Shown here piece after piece: positions 1 through 6,331 of a stretch of 7,106 nt of DNA. The notes under the pieces are model-generated. The model saw only the letters and a program-made list of their open reading frames with translations, did no database searches and was not told where the DNA came from. The stretch's first letter is position 1. Each line of letters starts with the position of its first letter. Source of the DNA: Verrucomicrobiales bacterium (GTDB taxonomy: Bacteria; Verrucomicrobiota; Verrucomicrobiia; Verrucomicrobiales; DEV007); assembly GCA_007123695.1 (NCBI GenBank), contig SLGN01000602.1, forward strand, positions 1 through 7,106. The letters run 5' to 3'. Made by a program: the position numbers and the translations under genes.

Positions 1-32
1 GGCCTGCTGTAGACTCTTTTTCTTCGGGACAT
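1..32 (-). CDS. rpsG: 30S ribosomal protein S7, N-terminal fragment (runs off left edge)
   Basis: Reading the minus strand from the ATG at 32-30 gives M-S-R-R-K-R-V-Y-S-R before the window ends. An initial MSRR followed by basic residues is how bacterial S7 usually begins. The position, 60 nt downstream of rpsL on the same strand, is where rpsG sits in the conserved str operon (rpsL-rpsG-fusA-tuf). S7 is a primary 16S rRNA-binding protein that nucleates the head of the small subunit. In E. coli it also represses its own operon by binding the rpsL-rpsG gap. I see no Shine-Dalgarno sequence upstream, so translation may be coupled to rpsL. Only ten codons are visible, so the call depends mostly on gene order. 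Confidence 0.75.
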   Translation of the reverse strand, partial: MSRRKRVYSR

Positions 33-69
33 AGGACTATTTCGGTAAACATTCGTATCGCCGGAGAAA

Positions 70-92
70 GGTTCTGACGGGAAGTCAGATCC
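70..92 (-). promoter_or_regulatory. rpsL-rpsG intercistronic hairpin
   Basis: Immediately after the rpsL stop codon the sequence can fold on itself. TCTGAC (73-78) and GTCAGA (84-89) form a perfect 6-bp stem with a 5-nt loop. After one T-T mismatch, two more G-C pairs extend it (70-71 with 91-92). The tract that follows on the minus strand is only mildly T-rich (CCTTTCTCC), so it is a poor intrinsic terminator. In E. coli this gap holds the S7 translational operator. By analogy this hairpin could be a regulatory or processing element, but no detailed match to the E. coli structure was established. Confidence 0.4.
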
Positions 93-467
93 TTACCCCT
101 TGGGCCGTTTCGCGCCGTACTTGGACCGGGCCTGCTTCCGCTTGGACACGCCGAGGGTGTCGAGGGCGCCGCGCACGATGTGGTAGCGGACGCCGGGAAG
201 ATCCTTCACGCGGCCGCCGCGGACGAGCACGATGGAGTGCTCCTGCAAATTGTGGCCCTCGCCGCCGATGTAGGCGATGACTTCCTCGCCGTTGGTGAGC
301 CGCACCTTCGCGACCTTCCGCAGAGCCGAGTTCGGCTTCTTCGGCGTCCGCGTGTAGACCTGCAGACAGACGCCCCGGCGCTGTGGGCACTCGTCGAGCG
401 CGGGAGACTTGGACTTGACGTGCTTGTCCTTCCTCCCTTTGCGAACGAGTTGGTTGATCGTGGGCAT
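93..467 (-). CDS. rpsL: 30S ribosomal protein S12
   Basis: This is a full-length 124-residue uS12, the family's usual size. It starts [12 protein letters not shown] and ends in a basic tail ([10 protein letters not shown]). S12 sits at the decoding centre of the 30S subunit and controls tRNA selection accuracy. The diagnostic loops are intact: [11 protein letters not shown] at residues 41-51, and [13 protein letters not shown] at 84-96. The residues whose mutation gives streptomycin resistance in other bacteria, K43 and K88, are present, and P91 is conserved, so the allele looks wild type. D89, the residue methylthiolated by RimO where that enzyme exists, is also present. The ATG at 467 is fixed by family length, although no Shine-Dalgarno sequence precedes it. 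It is followed by rpsG after 60 nt. Its leader contains promoter and hairpin signals, described separately. Confidence 0.99.
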   Translation of the reverse strand: MPTINQLVRKGRKDKHVKSKSPALDECPQRRGVCLQVYTRTPKKPNSALRKVAKVRLTNGEEVIAYIGGEGHNLQEHSIVLVRGGRVKDLPGVRYHIVRGALDTLGVSKRKQARSKYGAKRPKG

Positions 468-543
468 GGCTTAGCGTGGTTGCGAAAAAATGAAGCGTCC
501 TCGAATTGGGGCGAGAGCCGCCGCGGGGGCGGGGAGTCGGGCC

Positions 544-580
544 AAAAAAACCCGCCTCCGGGACGCTGGAGAGGGGCGGG
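544..580 (-). terminator. GC hairpin plus T7 tract in the rpsL leader (attenuator or tRNA terminator)
   Basis: On the minus strand CCCGCC (580-575) can pair with GGCGGG (556-551), which is followed at once by seven T's (550-544). A smaller alternative stem is CCCG-GAGG-CGGG (562-551). This is the form of a Rho-independent terminator. It lies 76 nt upstream of the rpsL start, and just downstream of the best candidate rpsL promoter. It could therefore end transcripts from the upstream tRNA gene, or work as an attenuator in the rpsL leader. The sequence alone does not decide between these. Confidence 0.5.
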
Positions 581-587
581 GGGCGGG

Positions 588-640
588 AATATAGGCGGAC
601 TTTCGCGGCCCGCAACGGAATTTTAGAGGAATTTTTTACA
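588..640 (-). promoter_or_regulatory. candidate rpsL promoter with UP-like element
   Basis: On the minus strand TATATT (593-588, five of six matches to the -10 consensus) lies 16 bp downstream of TTGCGG (615-610, a weak -35). Directly upstream of the -35 is an A/T-rich block (640-616, containing TGTAAAAAATTCC and TCTAAAATTCC). It stands out in an otherwise very GC-rich gap and sits where UP elements bind the alpha subunit at strong ribosomal promoters. Transcription would start near 581, giving a leader of about 114 nt. This was identified by eye only. Confidence 0.4.
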
Positions 641-644
641 ATCT

Positions 645-671
645 CCGCCCGGCTCCCATTTGGCCGGGCGG
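645..671 (-). repeat. 9-bp GC inverted repeat between tRNA and rpsL
   Basis: CCGCCCGGC (645-653) and GCCGGGCGG (663-671) are perfect inverted repeats around a 9-nt loop, giving a very stable hairpin. On the minus strand it lies 61 nt beyond the tRNA 3' end and just upstream of the A/T-rich UP-like block. It could stop or trim the tRNA transcript, or insulate the rpsL promoter. The following minus-strand sequence (AGATTGTAAAAAATT) is A-rich rather than T-rich, so it is not a textbook intrinsic terminator. Confidence 0.5.
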
Positions 672-732
672 CATCGGCTCGAACGGGCCTGAGCGCGATC
701 CGGACGGTGGCTCCGCAAACCGACCCGGGAAG

Positions 733-804
<72 letters not shown>

Positions 805-820
805 GTTTTCGCGGGCCGGT

Positions 821-849
821 AAGAAAACCCGTCTCCGGGAAAATGTCAA
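821..849 (-). promoter_or_regulatory. candidate tRNA promoter with perfect -35
   Basis: On the minus strand a perfect TTGACA (849-844) is followed after 17 bp by TTTCTT (826-821), which matches the -10 consensus at three of six positions. The predicted start is about 10 nt upstream of the tRNA 5' end, a sensible distance. The spacer contains the hairpin CCCG-GAGA-CGGG, so the same stretch can also be read as a gnd terminator. Confidence 0.4.
822..839 (-). terminator. short GNRA-capped hairpin with T tract downstream of gnd
   Basis: On the minus strand CCCG (839-836), GAGA (a GNRA tetraloop) and CGGG (831-828) are followed by TTTTCTT. The stem is only 4 bp but is all G-C with a stabilising loop. 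It lies about 125 nt past the gnd stop codon and before the tRNA. It closely resembles the hairpin at 551-562 (CCCGGAGG-CGGG plus T7). It overlaps the -35/-10 spacer of the candidate tRNA promoter. Confidence 0.35.
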
Positions 850-924
850 GCCCCGCTGCTCCTTCCTGCCCGAGAAAGCGGATGCAGCCCGAACCGGCAA
901 TCCGACAGGGTTGGGGCGGTCGCT

Positions 925-940
925 CGACCCTCTTGGGTCG
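925..940 (-). other. hairpin just after the gnd stop codon
   Basis: CGACCC (925-930) and GGGTCG (935-940) form a perfect 6-bp stem around a 4-nt loop, 24 nt beyond the gnd stop. There is no T tract after it on the minus strand, so it is not a standard intrinsic terminator. It could stabilise the gnd mRNA 3' end or act with a factor. The rest of the gnd-tRNA gap shows nothing else I recognise apart from the signals near 821-849. Confidence 0.35.
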
Positions 941-963
941 GGCCGAGCTTAGCCCGCGCCCCC

Positions 964-2409
964 TCAATCCTCCACCACTTCGGGCCACTGGGTGTGGAAG
1001 AATTCGCCTTCGGGCTTGTCGGTGCGCTCGTAGGTGTGCGCCCCGAAGAAGTCCCGTTGGGCCTGGAGCAGGTTCGCGGGGAGCCGGGCGGCGCGGTAGC
1101 TGTCGTAGTAGCCGAGCGAGGCGCTGAAGGCGGGGATGGGGATGCCGTTGCTCACCCCGAGGGCGACGATCTCGCGCCAGTCGGCCTGGTTGCGGTTGAG
1201 GATGTCGAGGAAGAAGGGGTCGAGCATCAGGTTCACCAGCGCGGGATTGCGCTCGTAGGCCTCGGTGATGCGGTTGAGGAAACGCGCCCGGATGATGCAG
1301 CCGCCGCGCCAGATGCGGGCGATCGCGCCGAGGTCGACTCCCCAGCCGTGCGCTTCGCCGACCTTCTTGATGAGGTCGAGGCCCTGGGCGTAGGAGATGA
1401 TCTTCGAGGCGTAGAGGGCGTCGTGGACCTTCTGCACGAGGACGTCCTTGGGCAGGTCGATCTTCGGCTCGGGCCCGGCGAACTGCGTCGCGGCGGCGAG
1501 ACGCTGGTCGCGCATCGAGGAAAGGATGCGGGCCTCGACCGCCGCGTTGATCGTCGAGATCACGACGGTGTTGTCCGCCGCGTTCATCACCGTCCAGCGG
1601 CCCGTGCCCTTCTGCCCGGCCTTGTCGAGGATCAGTTCGACGATCGGCTCGCCCGTCTCCTCGTCGCGGATGGTGAAGATCTTGCTGGTGATCTGGATGA
1701 GGTAGCTCTCCAGGTCGCCCTGGTTCCACTGTTCGAAGATCTCGGCGATCTCCTCGGTCGAGAGGCCCGCCGTCTTGAAGATCTGGTAGGCCTCGCAGAT
1801 GAGCTGCATGTCGCCGTACTCGATGCCGTTGTGGACCATCTTGACGTAGTGGCCCGCGCCGCCGGTGCCGATGTGGGTCACGCAGGGGTCGCCGTTCACC
1901 TTGGCCGAAATGGCTTCGAAGACCGGCTGGATCAGCTCCCAGCTGCTCGCGGGGCCGCCGGGCATGATCGCGGGGCCCTTGCGAGCGCCTTCCTCGCCGC
2001 CGGAGACGCCGGTGCCGATGAAGAGGAGGCCCTTCGCCTCGAGTTCCTTGGAGCGGCGCTCGGTGTGGATGAAGTAGGTGTTGCCCCCGTCGATGATGAG
2101 GTCGCCGGGCTCCAGCAGCGGCACGAGCGAGTCGATCACCGCATCGACGGCGTCGCGGTCGGCGGGGTTTGCCCCGGCCTTGGACTGCACCAGCATCATG
2201 ATCTTGCGGGGGCGCCCGATGCTGGCGACGAAGTCCTCCAGGGTCGAGGCGCCGTAGAGATTCTTGCCGGGGTTGTCGGCGACGAACTTTTCGGTCACCG
2301 AGGTGGTGCGGTTGAAGACGGAGACGCGGAAGCCGCGGCTCTCCACGTTCAGCACCAGGTTCTGCCCCATCACGGCGAGGCCAATCAGTCCGAAATCGCT
2401 TTTGCTCAT
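964..2409 (-). CDS. gnd: 6-phosphogluconate dehydrogenase, decarboxylating (NADP+)
   Basis: The 481-residue protein is the standard length of the long-type enzyme. It oxidises and decarboxylates 6-phosphogluconate to ribulose 5-phosphate plus CO2, making NADPH in the oxidative pentose phosphate pathway in the cytoplasm. The N-terminal Rossmann fold has GLIGLAVMGQN (7-17), and N33-R34-T35 where the NADP 2'-phosphate is bound. Substrate and catalytic residues are in place: S136-G137-G138 (GTGVSGGEEGA), K190, H193, N194 and E197 (HYVKMVHNGIEY), the KGTGRWT loop (267-273), R294, and from the other subunit R452 and H458 (RDFFGAH). All key residues are present and the frame is intact. The ATG at 2409 gives the usual N-terminus, but no Shine-Dalgarno sequence precedes it. 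It is divergent from the phosphate symporter. The tRNA and rpsL lie downstream on the same strand, probably as separate transcripts. Confidence 0.98.
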   Translation of the reverse strand: MSKSDFGLIGLAVMGQNLVLNVESRGFRVSVFNRTTSVTEKFVADNPGKNLYGASTLEDFVASIGRPRKIMMLVQSKAGANPADRDAVDAVIDSLVPLLEPGDLIIDGGNTYFIHTERRSKELEAKGLLFIGTGVSGGEEGARKGPAIMPGGPASSWELIQPVFEAISAKVNGDPCVTHIGTGGAGHYVKMVHNGIEYGDMQLICEAYQIFKTAGLSTEEIAEIFEQWNQGDLESYLIQITSKIFTIRDEETGEPIVELILDKAGQKGTGRWTVMNAADNTVVISTINAAVEARILSSMRDQRLAAATQFAGPEPKIDLPKDVLVQKVHDALYASKIISYAQGLDLIKKVGEAHGWGVDLGAIARIWRGGCIIRARFLNRITEAYERNPALVNLMLDPFFLDILNRNQADWREIVALGVSNGIPIPAFSASLGYYDSYRAARLPANLLQAQRDFFGAHTYERTDKPEGEFFHTQWPEVVED

Positions 2410-2431
2410 TGCTTGGTTTTTGGAAGGTCTT

Positions 2432-2469
2432 TTGCGAAGGCAAGCCTACCCACGATTTCGCAATGGCAA
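2432..2469 (-). promoter_or_regulatory. inverted repeat and possible gnd promoter
   Basis: TTGCGAA (2432-2438) and TTCGCAA (2457-2463) are perfect 7-bp inverted repeats separated by 18 bp, 23 to 54 bp upstream of the gnd start codon. Between them on the minus strand is TAGGCT (2448-2443), a possible -10 with the T, A and final T positions conserved. TTGCCA (2469-2464) lies 15 bp upstream as a possible -35, a short spacing. The repeat would frame the -10 and could be an operator. No regulator is visible in the window. Confidence 0.25.
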
Positions 2470-2554
2470 GCGCTCATTTCGCTTTCCGGAGCGAGGGCAA
2501 CCGAACCGGGAGAGACCGGGGCGACGCAGCGGGCCTCCGGAATCGGTCGGAACT

Positions 2555-2603
2555 GTCACAATCGGATGCTGGGCAAGCTAGATGGAGCCCGCTACAAGGG
2601 AGG
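2555..2603 (+). promoter_or_regulatory. Shine-Dalgarno site and weak promoter of the phosphate symporter
   Basis: AAGGGAGG (2596-2603) lies 8 nt before the ATG at 2612 and is a strong ribosome binding site. It fixes that start and is the only clear one in the window. Upstream, GTCACA (2555-2560) and TAGATG (2579-2584), 18 bp apart, form a weak -35/-10 pair that would start transcription near 2591. The ribosome site is secure and the promoter is speculative. Confidence 0.5.
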
Positions 2604-2611
2604 CTTTCTGA

Positions 2612-3775
2612 ATGACCGGCGACCTCCCCAACGAAGGATCGGCCCTACCCTCCAGGGCGTCGGCGGCGCTCCGGTGGATCGGCGTGTTCTTTTTGATCTA
2701 CGGCCTTCTGGTTGCCGTGGCGACGATCGCCTCCGGATTCCGCATGGCAGCGGGGGAACAGGCCCGCGAGCTTTTCGCCTTCGGGGTCAATCCCGTGTCC
2801 GGCCTTGTCGTCGGCACCATCGCCGCCGCCTTGATCCAGTCCTCCAGCACGGTGACCTCCGTGATCGTCGGGCTCGTCGCGGGCGGCCTGCCGCTCGCAG
2901 TCGCCGTGCCCATGGTGATGGGCGCCAACATGGGGACGACCTTGACGAACACCGTCGTCAGCCTCGGGCATGTCCGCGACGGCGAAGAATTCAAACGGGC
3001 CTTCGCCGCAGCGACGATCCACGATTTTTTCAACGTGCTCGCCGTCCTTCTGTTTTTTCCGCTGGAGCTGCTCTTCCATCCCTTGGAGAGGCTCTCGGGA
3101 TTCGAAGCCGAAGCGCTCGTCGGCCTTGTTTCATCGACCGGCGAGGGGTGGAATCCGATCCGTTTTGCGACCGAACCCCTCGTCGAGACCTTGCGGCGAG
3201 CGCTGGCGCTGTTCCTGCCCGTCACCGCCGCAGGATTCGTGATGGTCGCGATCGGAGTGGGTGCGATCATGTTCGTGGTGACTGCCGTGGGAAGGCTTCT
3301 GAAGCAGCTCCTCGTCGGGCGCGTCCGCACCCTGTTCCATCGGGCGCTGGGCCGGGGCCCGGTCTCGGGAATCGCCTCCGGCACCCTGATCACAGTTCTG
3401 GTGCAGTCTTCCTCCACGACGACCAGCCTCGTGATCCCGCTCGCCGCCACCGGCATCCTGACTTTGAGGCAGGTCTATCCGTTCACCCTCGGCGCCAACA
3501 TGGGCACCTGCATCACCGCCATTCTGGCAGCCACCGCGATTTCGGGTCCGATGGCGACTGTCGCGATGCAGATCGCGTTGGTGCATTTCCACTACAACCT
3601 CCTCAGCGTGCTGGTCATCTACGCGGTGGCGCCGCTGCGGCATCTGCCAGTGGTGTGCGCGGAGAGGCTGGCCAGCCTCACCACCTCGAGCAAATGGTAC
3701 GCCGCCGCATGGGTCGGAGGGGCCTTCTTCCTGCTCCCGGGAGCGATCCTCGCGGCGGGGAGATGGCTTTTCTGA
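2612..3775 (+). CDS. Na+/phosphate symporter, NptA/SLC34-like, without PhoU domain
   Basis: This 387-residue multispanning membrane protein has the internal duplication of the Na/Pi cotransporter family (two Na_Pi_cotrans repeats). Each half has the QSSS signature (76-79 and 265-268) followed by a GANMGT loop (104-109 and 294-299). These inverted-repeat elements build the sodium and phosphate sites in SLC34 and bacterial NptA proteins. Hydrophobic segments lie at about 22-42, 60-95, 98-118, 132-156, 200-230, 252-283, 300-345 and 362-383. The expected role is Na+-driven inorganic phosphate transport across the inner membrane; substrate and direction are inferred from the family. Many bacterial homologues (YjbB type) carry a C-terminal PhoU-like domain, but this one ends after the transmembrane part, like the short NptA form. 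It is divergent from gnd and followed by a 123-nt gap with no clear terminator. Confidence 0.92.
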   Translation: MTGDLPNEGSALPSRASAALRWIGVFFLIYGLLVAVATIASGFRMAAGEQARELFAFGVNPVSGLVVGTIAAALIQSSSTVTSVIVGLVAGGLPLAVAVPMVMGANMGTTLTNTVVSLGHVRDGEEFKRAFAAATIHDFFNVLAVLLFFPLELLFHPLERLSGFEAEALVGLVSSTGEGWNPIRFATEPLVETLRRALALFLPVTAAGFVMVAIGVGAIMFVVTAVGRLLKQLLVGRVRTLFHRALGRGPVSGIASGTLITVLVQSSSTTTSLVIPLAATGILTLRQVYPFTLGANMGTCITAILAATAISGPMATVAMQIALVHFHYNLLSVLVIYAVAPLRHLPVVCAERLASLTTSSKWYAAAWVGGAFFLLPGAILAAGRWLF

Positions 3776-3898
3776 ACCCGCCCTGCCAGAACTCCGACCG
3801 ATGAGCCCCTCGCCCCTCCCTTTCCCACGGTGACGATTCCGGCACTTCGTTCTTCTTGAAGCAACTGAGAGGAAACGCAAGCCTAGAAATTCCTCACG

Positions 3899-5878
3899 AT
3901 GGACCGACCGAAGCGATCCCGCCCCTTGCCTACCGCCGCGACCACCGCCGCTGCGCTCGCCCTCTTTCTCGTTTCCGGCTGCCGCGACAAAGAAGAAGTC
4001 GCAACCGCATCATGGTGGGATCCCGCGTGGTCGGCCCGGAGCCTTCTCACGGTGGATCTCTCCGTCGGCGGCGGGGACCTTTCCGAAGGAGTGGCCTCTT
4101 CCACCGCCTTGGTGCGCCTGCACGGAGGCAACTTCGATTTCCGCGCGGCACGACCCGACGGCGCCGACTTGCGTTTCCTGGCCGACGACGACCCCACAGT
4201 GCTGCCCCACCATATCGAGCGCTACGACGAGCTTCTCGAGGAGGCATTCGTCTGGGTGAGGCTTCCTTCCATCCCCGGGGACGAGCCCCTGCGGATTCAT
4301 CTCTACCACGGCAACCCCGAGCCTCCGCGGACAGGTTCCTCCGAGAGGCTTTTTGGCGAGGAAACCTCCCTCGCGTTCCATTTTGCCGAAGCCTGGTCTC
4401 CGCAAACCCGGCCCGACGGCATGCCGCCACGCGACTCGGCCCGCGATCTGCCCGTGACCGGAACCGGTCTGCCGGTCGAAAGCGCCCTCGTCGGTCCTGG
4501 GGTGCGCCTCAATTCGATCCATTCCATCGAGATCGAGGGATCTCCCGACCTCGTCTGGCAGGAAGGCGGCACGGCGACAGTGTCGCTCTGGGTCTCTCCG
4601 GAGGCGGACCAGCCGGACTCGCCGATTCTCTCGCGGCGGTCCGGAGAAGAGTGGTTCGCGCTCGGCCTCGACCGCGGCGTGCCCTACCTTGAAGTCGCAT
4701 CGACGTCCGGCGCCAACGGTCGCATCCTCGGCGAGGAGGCCCTGGAACGGGGCTCTTGGACACACCTCGTGGCGGTCATCGACGGCAGCACGGTTTCGCT
4801 CTGGACACAGGGGCGCCTCGCGGGAAGCCTCCAGGGAGGACTGCCTTCCCTGGAAACGCCGATTCTCCTCGCCCCCGCCGGAGAGGGTGGGCAGTTTGCC
4901 GGAAAGCTGGACGAAATGAGGCTCCTAAACGTCGCCTGGAGCCCGGCGGAAATCCTCTTCGCCTACCTCAACCAAGGCGCCGACGCAAGGTCCCAGCGAC
5001 TCGTCCAGGTCGTGCCCGACGAGGTTGCCGCCCCGGCCGAGCCCGTTGCGCGAAAAGGCAACGAACTCTTCTTCGTCATCGTCGAGACGCTCAACTGGGA
5101 CGGCTGGACCATCATCGGAATCCTCTGCGTCATGTCGGTCGTGAGCTGGTTCGTCATCGCCTTCAAGGCCGCGCGGCTTCGCGAACTGGAAAGGGCCAAC
5201 CACGACTTCGTCCGCCTCTGGAACCGCATCGACCGCGACCTCGGCGAACTCGACGGAGACGAACGCATCGGCGAGGCCGCCGACCGCCACGAGCTGGACA
5301 TCAAGCCTGCGTTGGTGCGGCTCTCGCCTCTCTACCACCTCTACCACACGGGTTGGCAGCAGACCGAACCCAGGCTATCCCCGGGCAAGGACGGCACGCC
5401 AAAGATCTCGGCGCTCTCGATTCAGTCGGTAAGGGCCTCGATCTACGCGACGAGCGTGCGCGAGTCCGACCGACTCCATCAGAACCTCGTCTTTCTCACC
5501 TTCGCGATCTCCGGGGCCCCCTTCCTCGGCCTCCTTGGCACCGTTCTTGGTGTCGCCGTCACCTTCGCATCCATCGCCGCCGCCGGCGAGGTCGCCATCG
5601 AAACCATTGCCCCGGGAGTCGCGGCGGCCCTCGCCACCACCATCGTGGGGCTCTGCGTGGCCATCCCCGCGCTCTTCGGCTACAATTACCTCGTCGGACC
5701 GATCCGACGCATGACGACCCAGCTTCGTGTCTTCACCGACGAGTTCATCACCCGGGCCGCCGAGGCCTACTCGTCCCGCAAGTCTGTCCTGCCCCTTCAG
5801 ATCGACGCGCCGCTGCCGGCGGCTGCTGCCGAGCGCGAAACGAACCGACCGGCCCGGCGCTCTGTTCTCTCCAAATGA
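3899..5878 (+). CDS. DUF2341-LamG-ExbB/TolQ fusion: proton channel with periplasmic binding domains
   Basis: This 659-residue fusion starts with a basic n-region, a hydrophobic stretch and a lipobox (LVSGC, Cys28), so it looks like a lipoprotein. Residues about 38-145 resemble DUF2341 (VRLHGGNFDFRAARPDGADLRF style, ending IHLYHGNPEP). Residues about 205-360 form a LamG/concanavalin-like beta sandwich (TATVSLWVSP; GSWTHLVAVIDGS; FAGKLDEMRLLNVAWSPAEI). From about 388 on it is an ExbB/TolQ/MotA channel: TM1 at 402-422, a cytoplasmic loop, TM2 at 531-560 with APFLGLLGTVLG, and TM3 at 571-598 with ALATTIVGLCVAIPA. Thr548 and Thr581 align with the two functional threonines of E. coli ExbB. In ExbB topology the N-terminus is periplasmic, which places both binding domains outside. 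There is no Shine-Dalgarno sequence before the ATG. TAGAAA lies nine bases upstream, so the mRNA may be leaderless. exbD follows after 10 bp. The bound ligand is unknown. Confidence 0.9.
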   Translation: MDRPKRSRPLPTAATTAAALALFLVSGCRDKEEVATASWWDPAWSARSLLTVDLSVGGGDLSEGVASSTALVRLHGGNFDFRAARPDGADLRFLADDDPTVLPHHIERYDELLEEAFVWVRLPSIPGDEPLRIHLYHGNPEPPRTGSSERLFGEETSLAFHFAEAWSPQTRPDGMPPRDSARDLPVTGTGLPVESALVGPGVRLNSIHSIEIEGSPDLVWQEGGTATVSLWVSPEADQPDSPILSRRSGEEWFALGLDRGVPYLEVASTSGANGRILGEEALERGSWTHLVAVIDGSTVSLWTQGRLAGSLQGGLPSLETPILLAPAGEGGQFAGKLDEMRLLNVAWSPAEILFAYLNQGADARSQRLVQVVPDEVAAPAEPVARKGNELFFVIVETLNWDGWTIIGILCVMSVVSWFVIAFKAARLRELERANHDFVRLWNRIDRDLGELDGDERIGEAADRHELDIKPALVRLSPLYHLYHTGWQQTEPRLSPGKDGTPKISALSIQSVRASIYATSVRESDRLHQNLVFLTFAISGAPFLGLLGTVLGVAVTFASIAAAGEVAIETIAPGVAAALATTIVGLCVAIPALFGYNYLVGPIRRMTTQLRVFTDEFITRAAEAYSSRKSVLPLQIDAPLPAAAAERETNRPARRSVLSK

Positions 5879-5888
5879 TTCCGAAGCC

Positions 5889-6284
5889 ATGGAGGAAGAA
5901 ACGAAGGCCTTCGACGACATCAACGTCACTCCCCTGCTGGACCTTTCCTGGACCCTGCTCATCATCTTCATTCTGATGACCACGGCCGCAGTACAGGGCA
6001 CCCGGGTCGATCTCCCGAAAGCGGACAAGGCCGAGAACCTCTCCAAGCCGCGAACCAAGGCAATCACCGTGAACGAAGAGGGACACATCTACCTCGACAC
6101 GCTGCCAGTCAGCGTCGAGGAACTCGAAATCCGGCTCGCCGACGAGCGAAGCCGCGACCCCGACTTTCCCGTCATCATCCGGGGCGGCGACCTCGTCCAC
6201 TACCAGAGGATCATCGAGGTCGTCGACGTCCTCGGTCGGGTCGGGGTGGAAAAGGTGGGGCTCGCAACGCAGCCGATGCAATAG
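5889..6284 (+). CDS. exbD: ExbD/TolR biopolymer transport protein
   Basis: The 131-residue protein is close to the usual ExbD/TolR size. It has a short cytoplasmic N-terminus, and then FDDINVTPLLDLSWTLLIIF, where Asp18 at the start of the single membrane helix (about 16-36) matches the essential protonatable Asp of ExbD (D25 in E. coli). A periplasmic domain follows and ends with the typical pattern VIIRGGDLVHYQRIIEVVDVLGRVGVEKVGLAT. With the ExbB module just upstream it would form the proton-driven ExbBD/TolQR-type motor, with an ExbD dimer inside an ExbB pentamer. The ATG at 5889, 10 bp after the upstream stop, is chosen because the family N-terminus starts a few residues before INVTPL. A longer same-frame ORF from 5727 would overlap the partner gene. 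No Shine-Dalgarno sequence is visible, so translation is probably coupled. No second ExbD, TonB or TolA gene follows. Confidence 0.95.
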   Translation: MEEETKAFDDINVTPLLDLSWTLLIIFILMTTAAVQGTRVDLPKADKAENLSKPRTKAITVNEEGHIYLDTLPVSVEELEIRLADERSRDPDFPVIIRGGDLVHYQRIIEVVDVLGRVGVEKVGLATQPMQ

Positions 6285-6331
6285 GAGGAAGCCCCCGCAC
6301 CAGAGCTTGGAACCGGAAAATTCGCTGGCGG

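Noticed and set aside
521..587. G-quadruplex potential on the plus strand in the rpsL leader (GGGGG, GGGG and GGGGGG runs)
   Set aside because: The runs are irregular and can be explained by high GC and the hairpin arms; no clean four-run motif with standard loops was found.
2553..2570. Possible Pho box (CTGTCA) before the phosphate symporter
   Set aside because: Only one half-site matches. The second CTGTCA-like repeat expected 11 bp later is absent (GGATGCT instead).
2463..2615. Small plus-strand ORF (50 codons) whose stop overlaps the symporter ATG as ATGA
   Set aside because: It has no Shine-Dalgarno sequence, no recognisable motif and low-complexity polar composition, and it covers the promoter region. 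The ATGA overlap alone is weak evidence for a coupled leader peptide.
994..3804. Very long plus-strand open frame (936 codons) antisense to gnd and overlapping the symporter
   Set aside because: It is the mirror of two well-supported genes in GC-rich DNA, has composition typical of a shadow frame (long D/E/V/G/A and R-rich stretches) and no family motif.
5875..5976. Alternative ATG overlapping the fusion-gene stop (ATGA) as a start for the next gene
   Set aside because: That frame does not encode the ExbD sequence and gives a short Arg/Pro/Ser-rich peptide. The ExbD frame starts at 5889.
6283..6288. Perfect AGGAGG overlapping the exbD stop codon
   Set aside because: No ATG, GTG or TTG follows within normal spacing; the nearest TTG is 18 nt away and opens a Pro/Arg-rich shadow frame.
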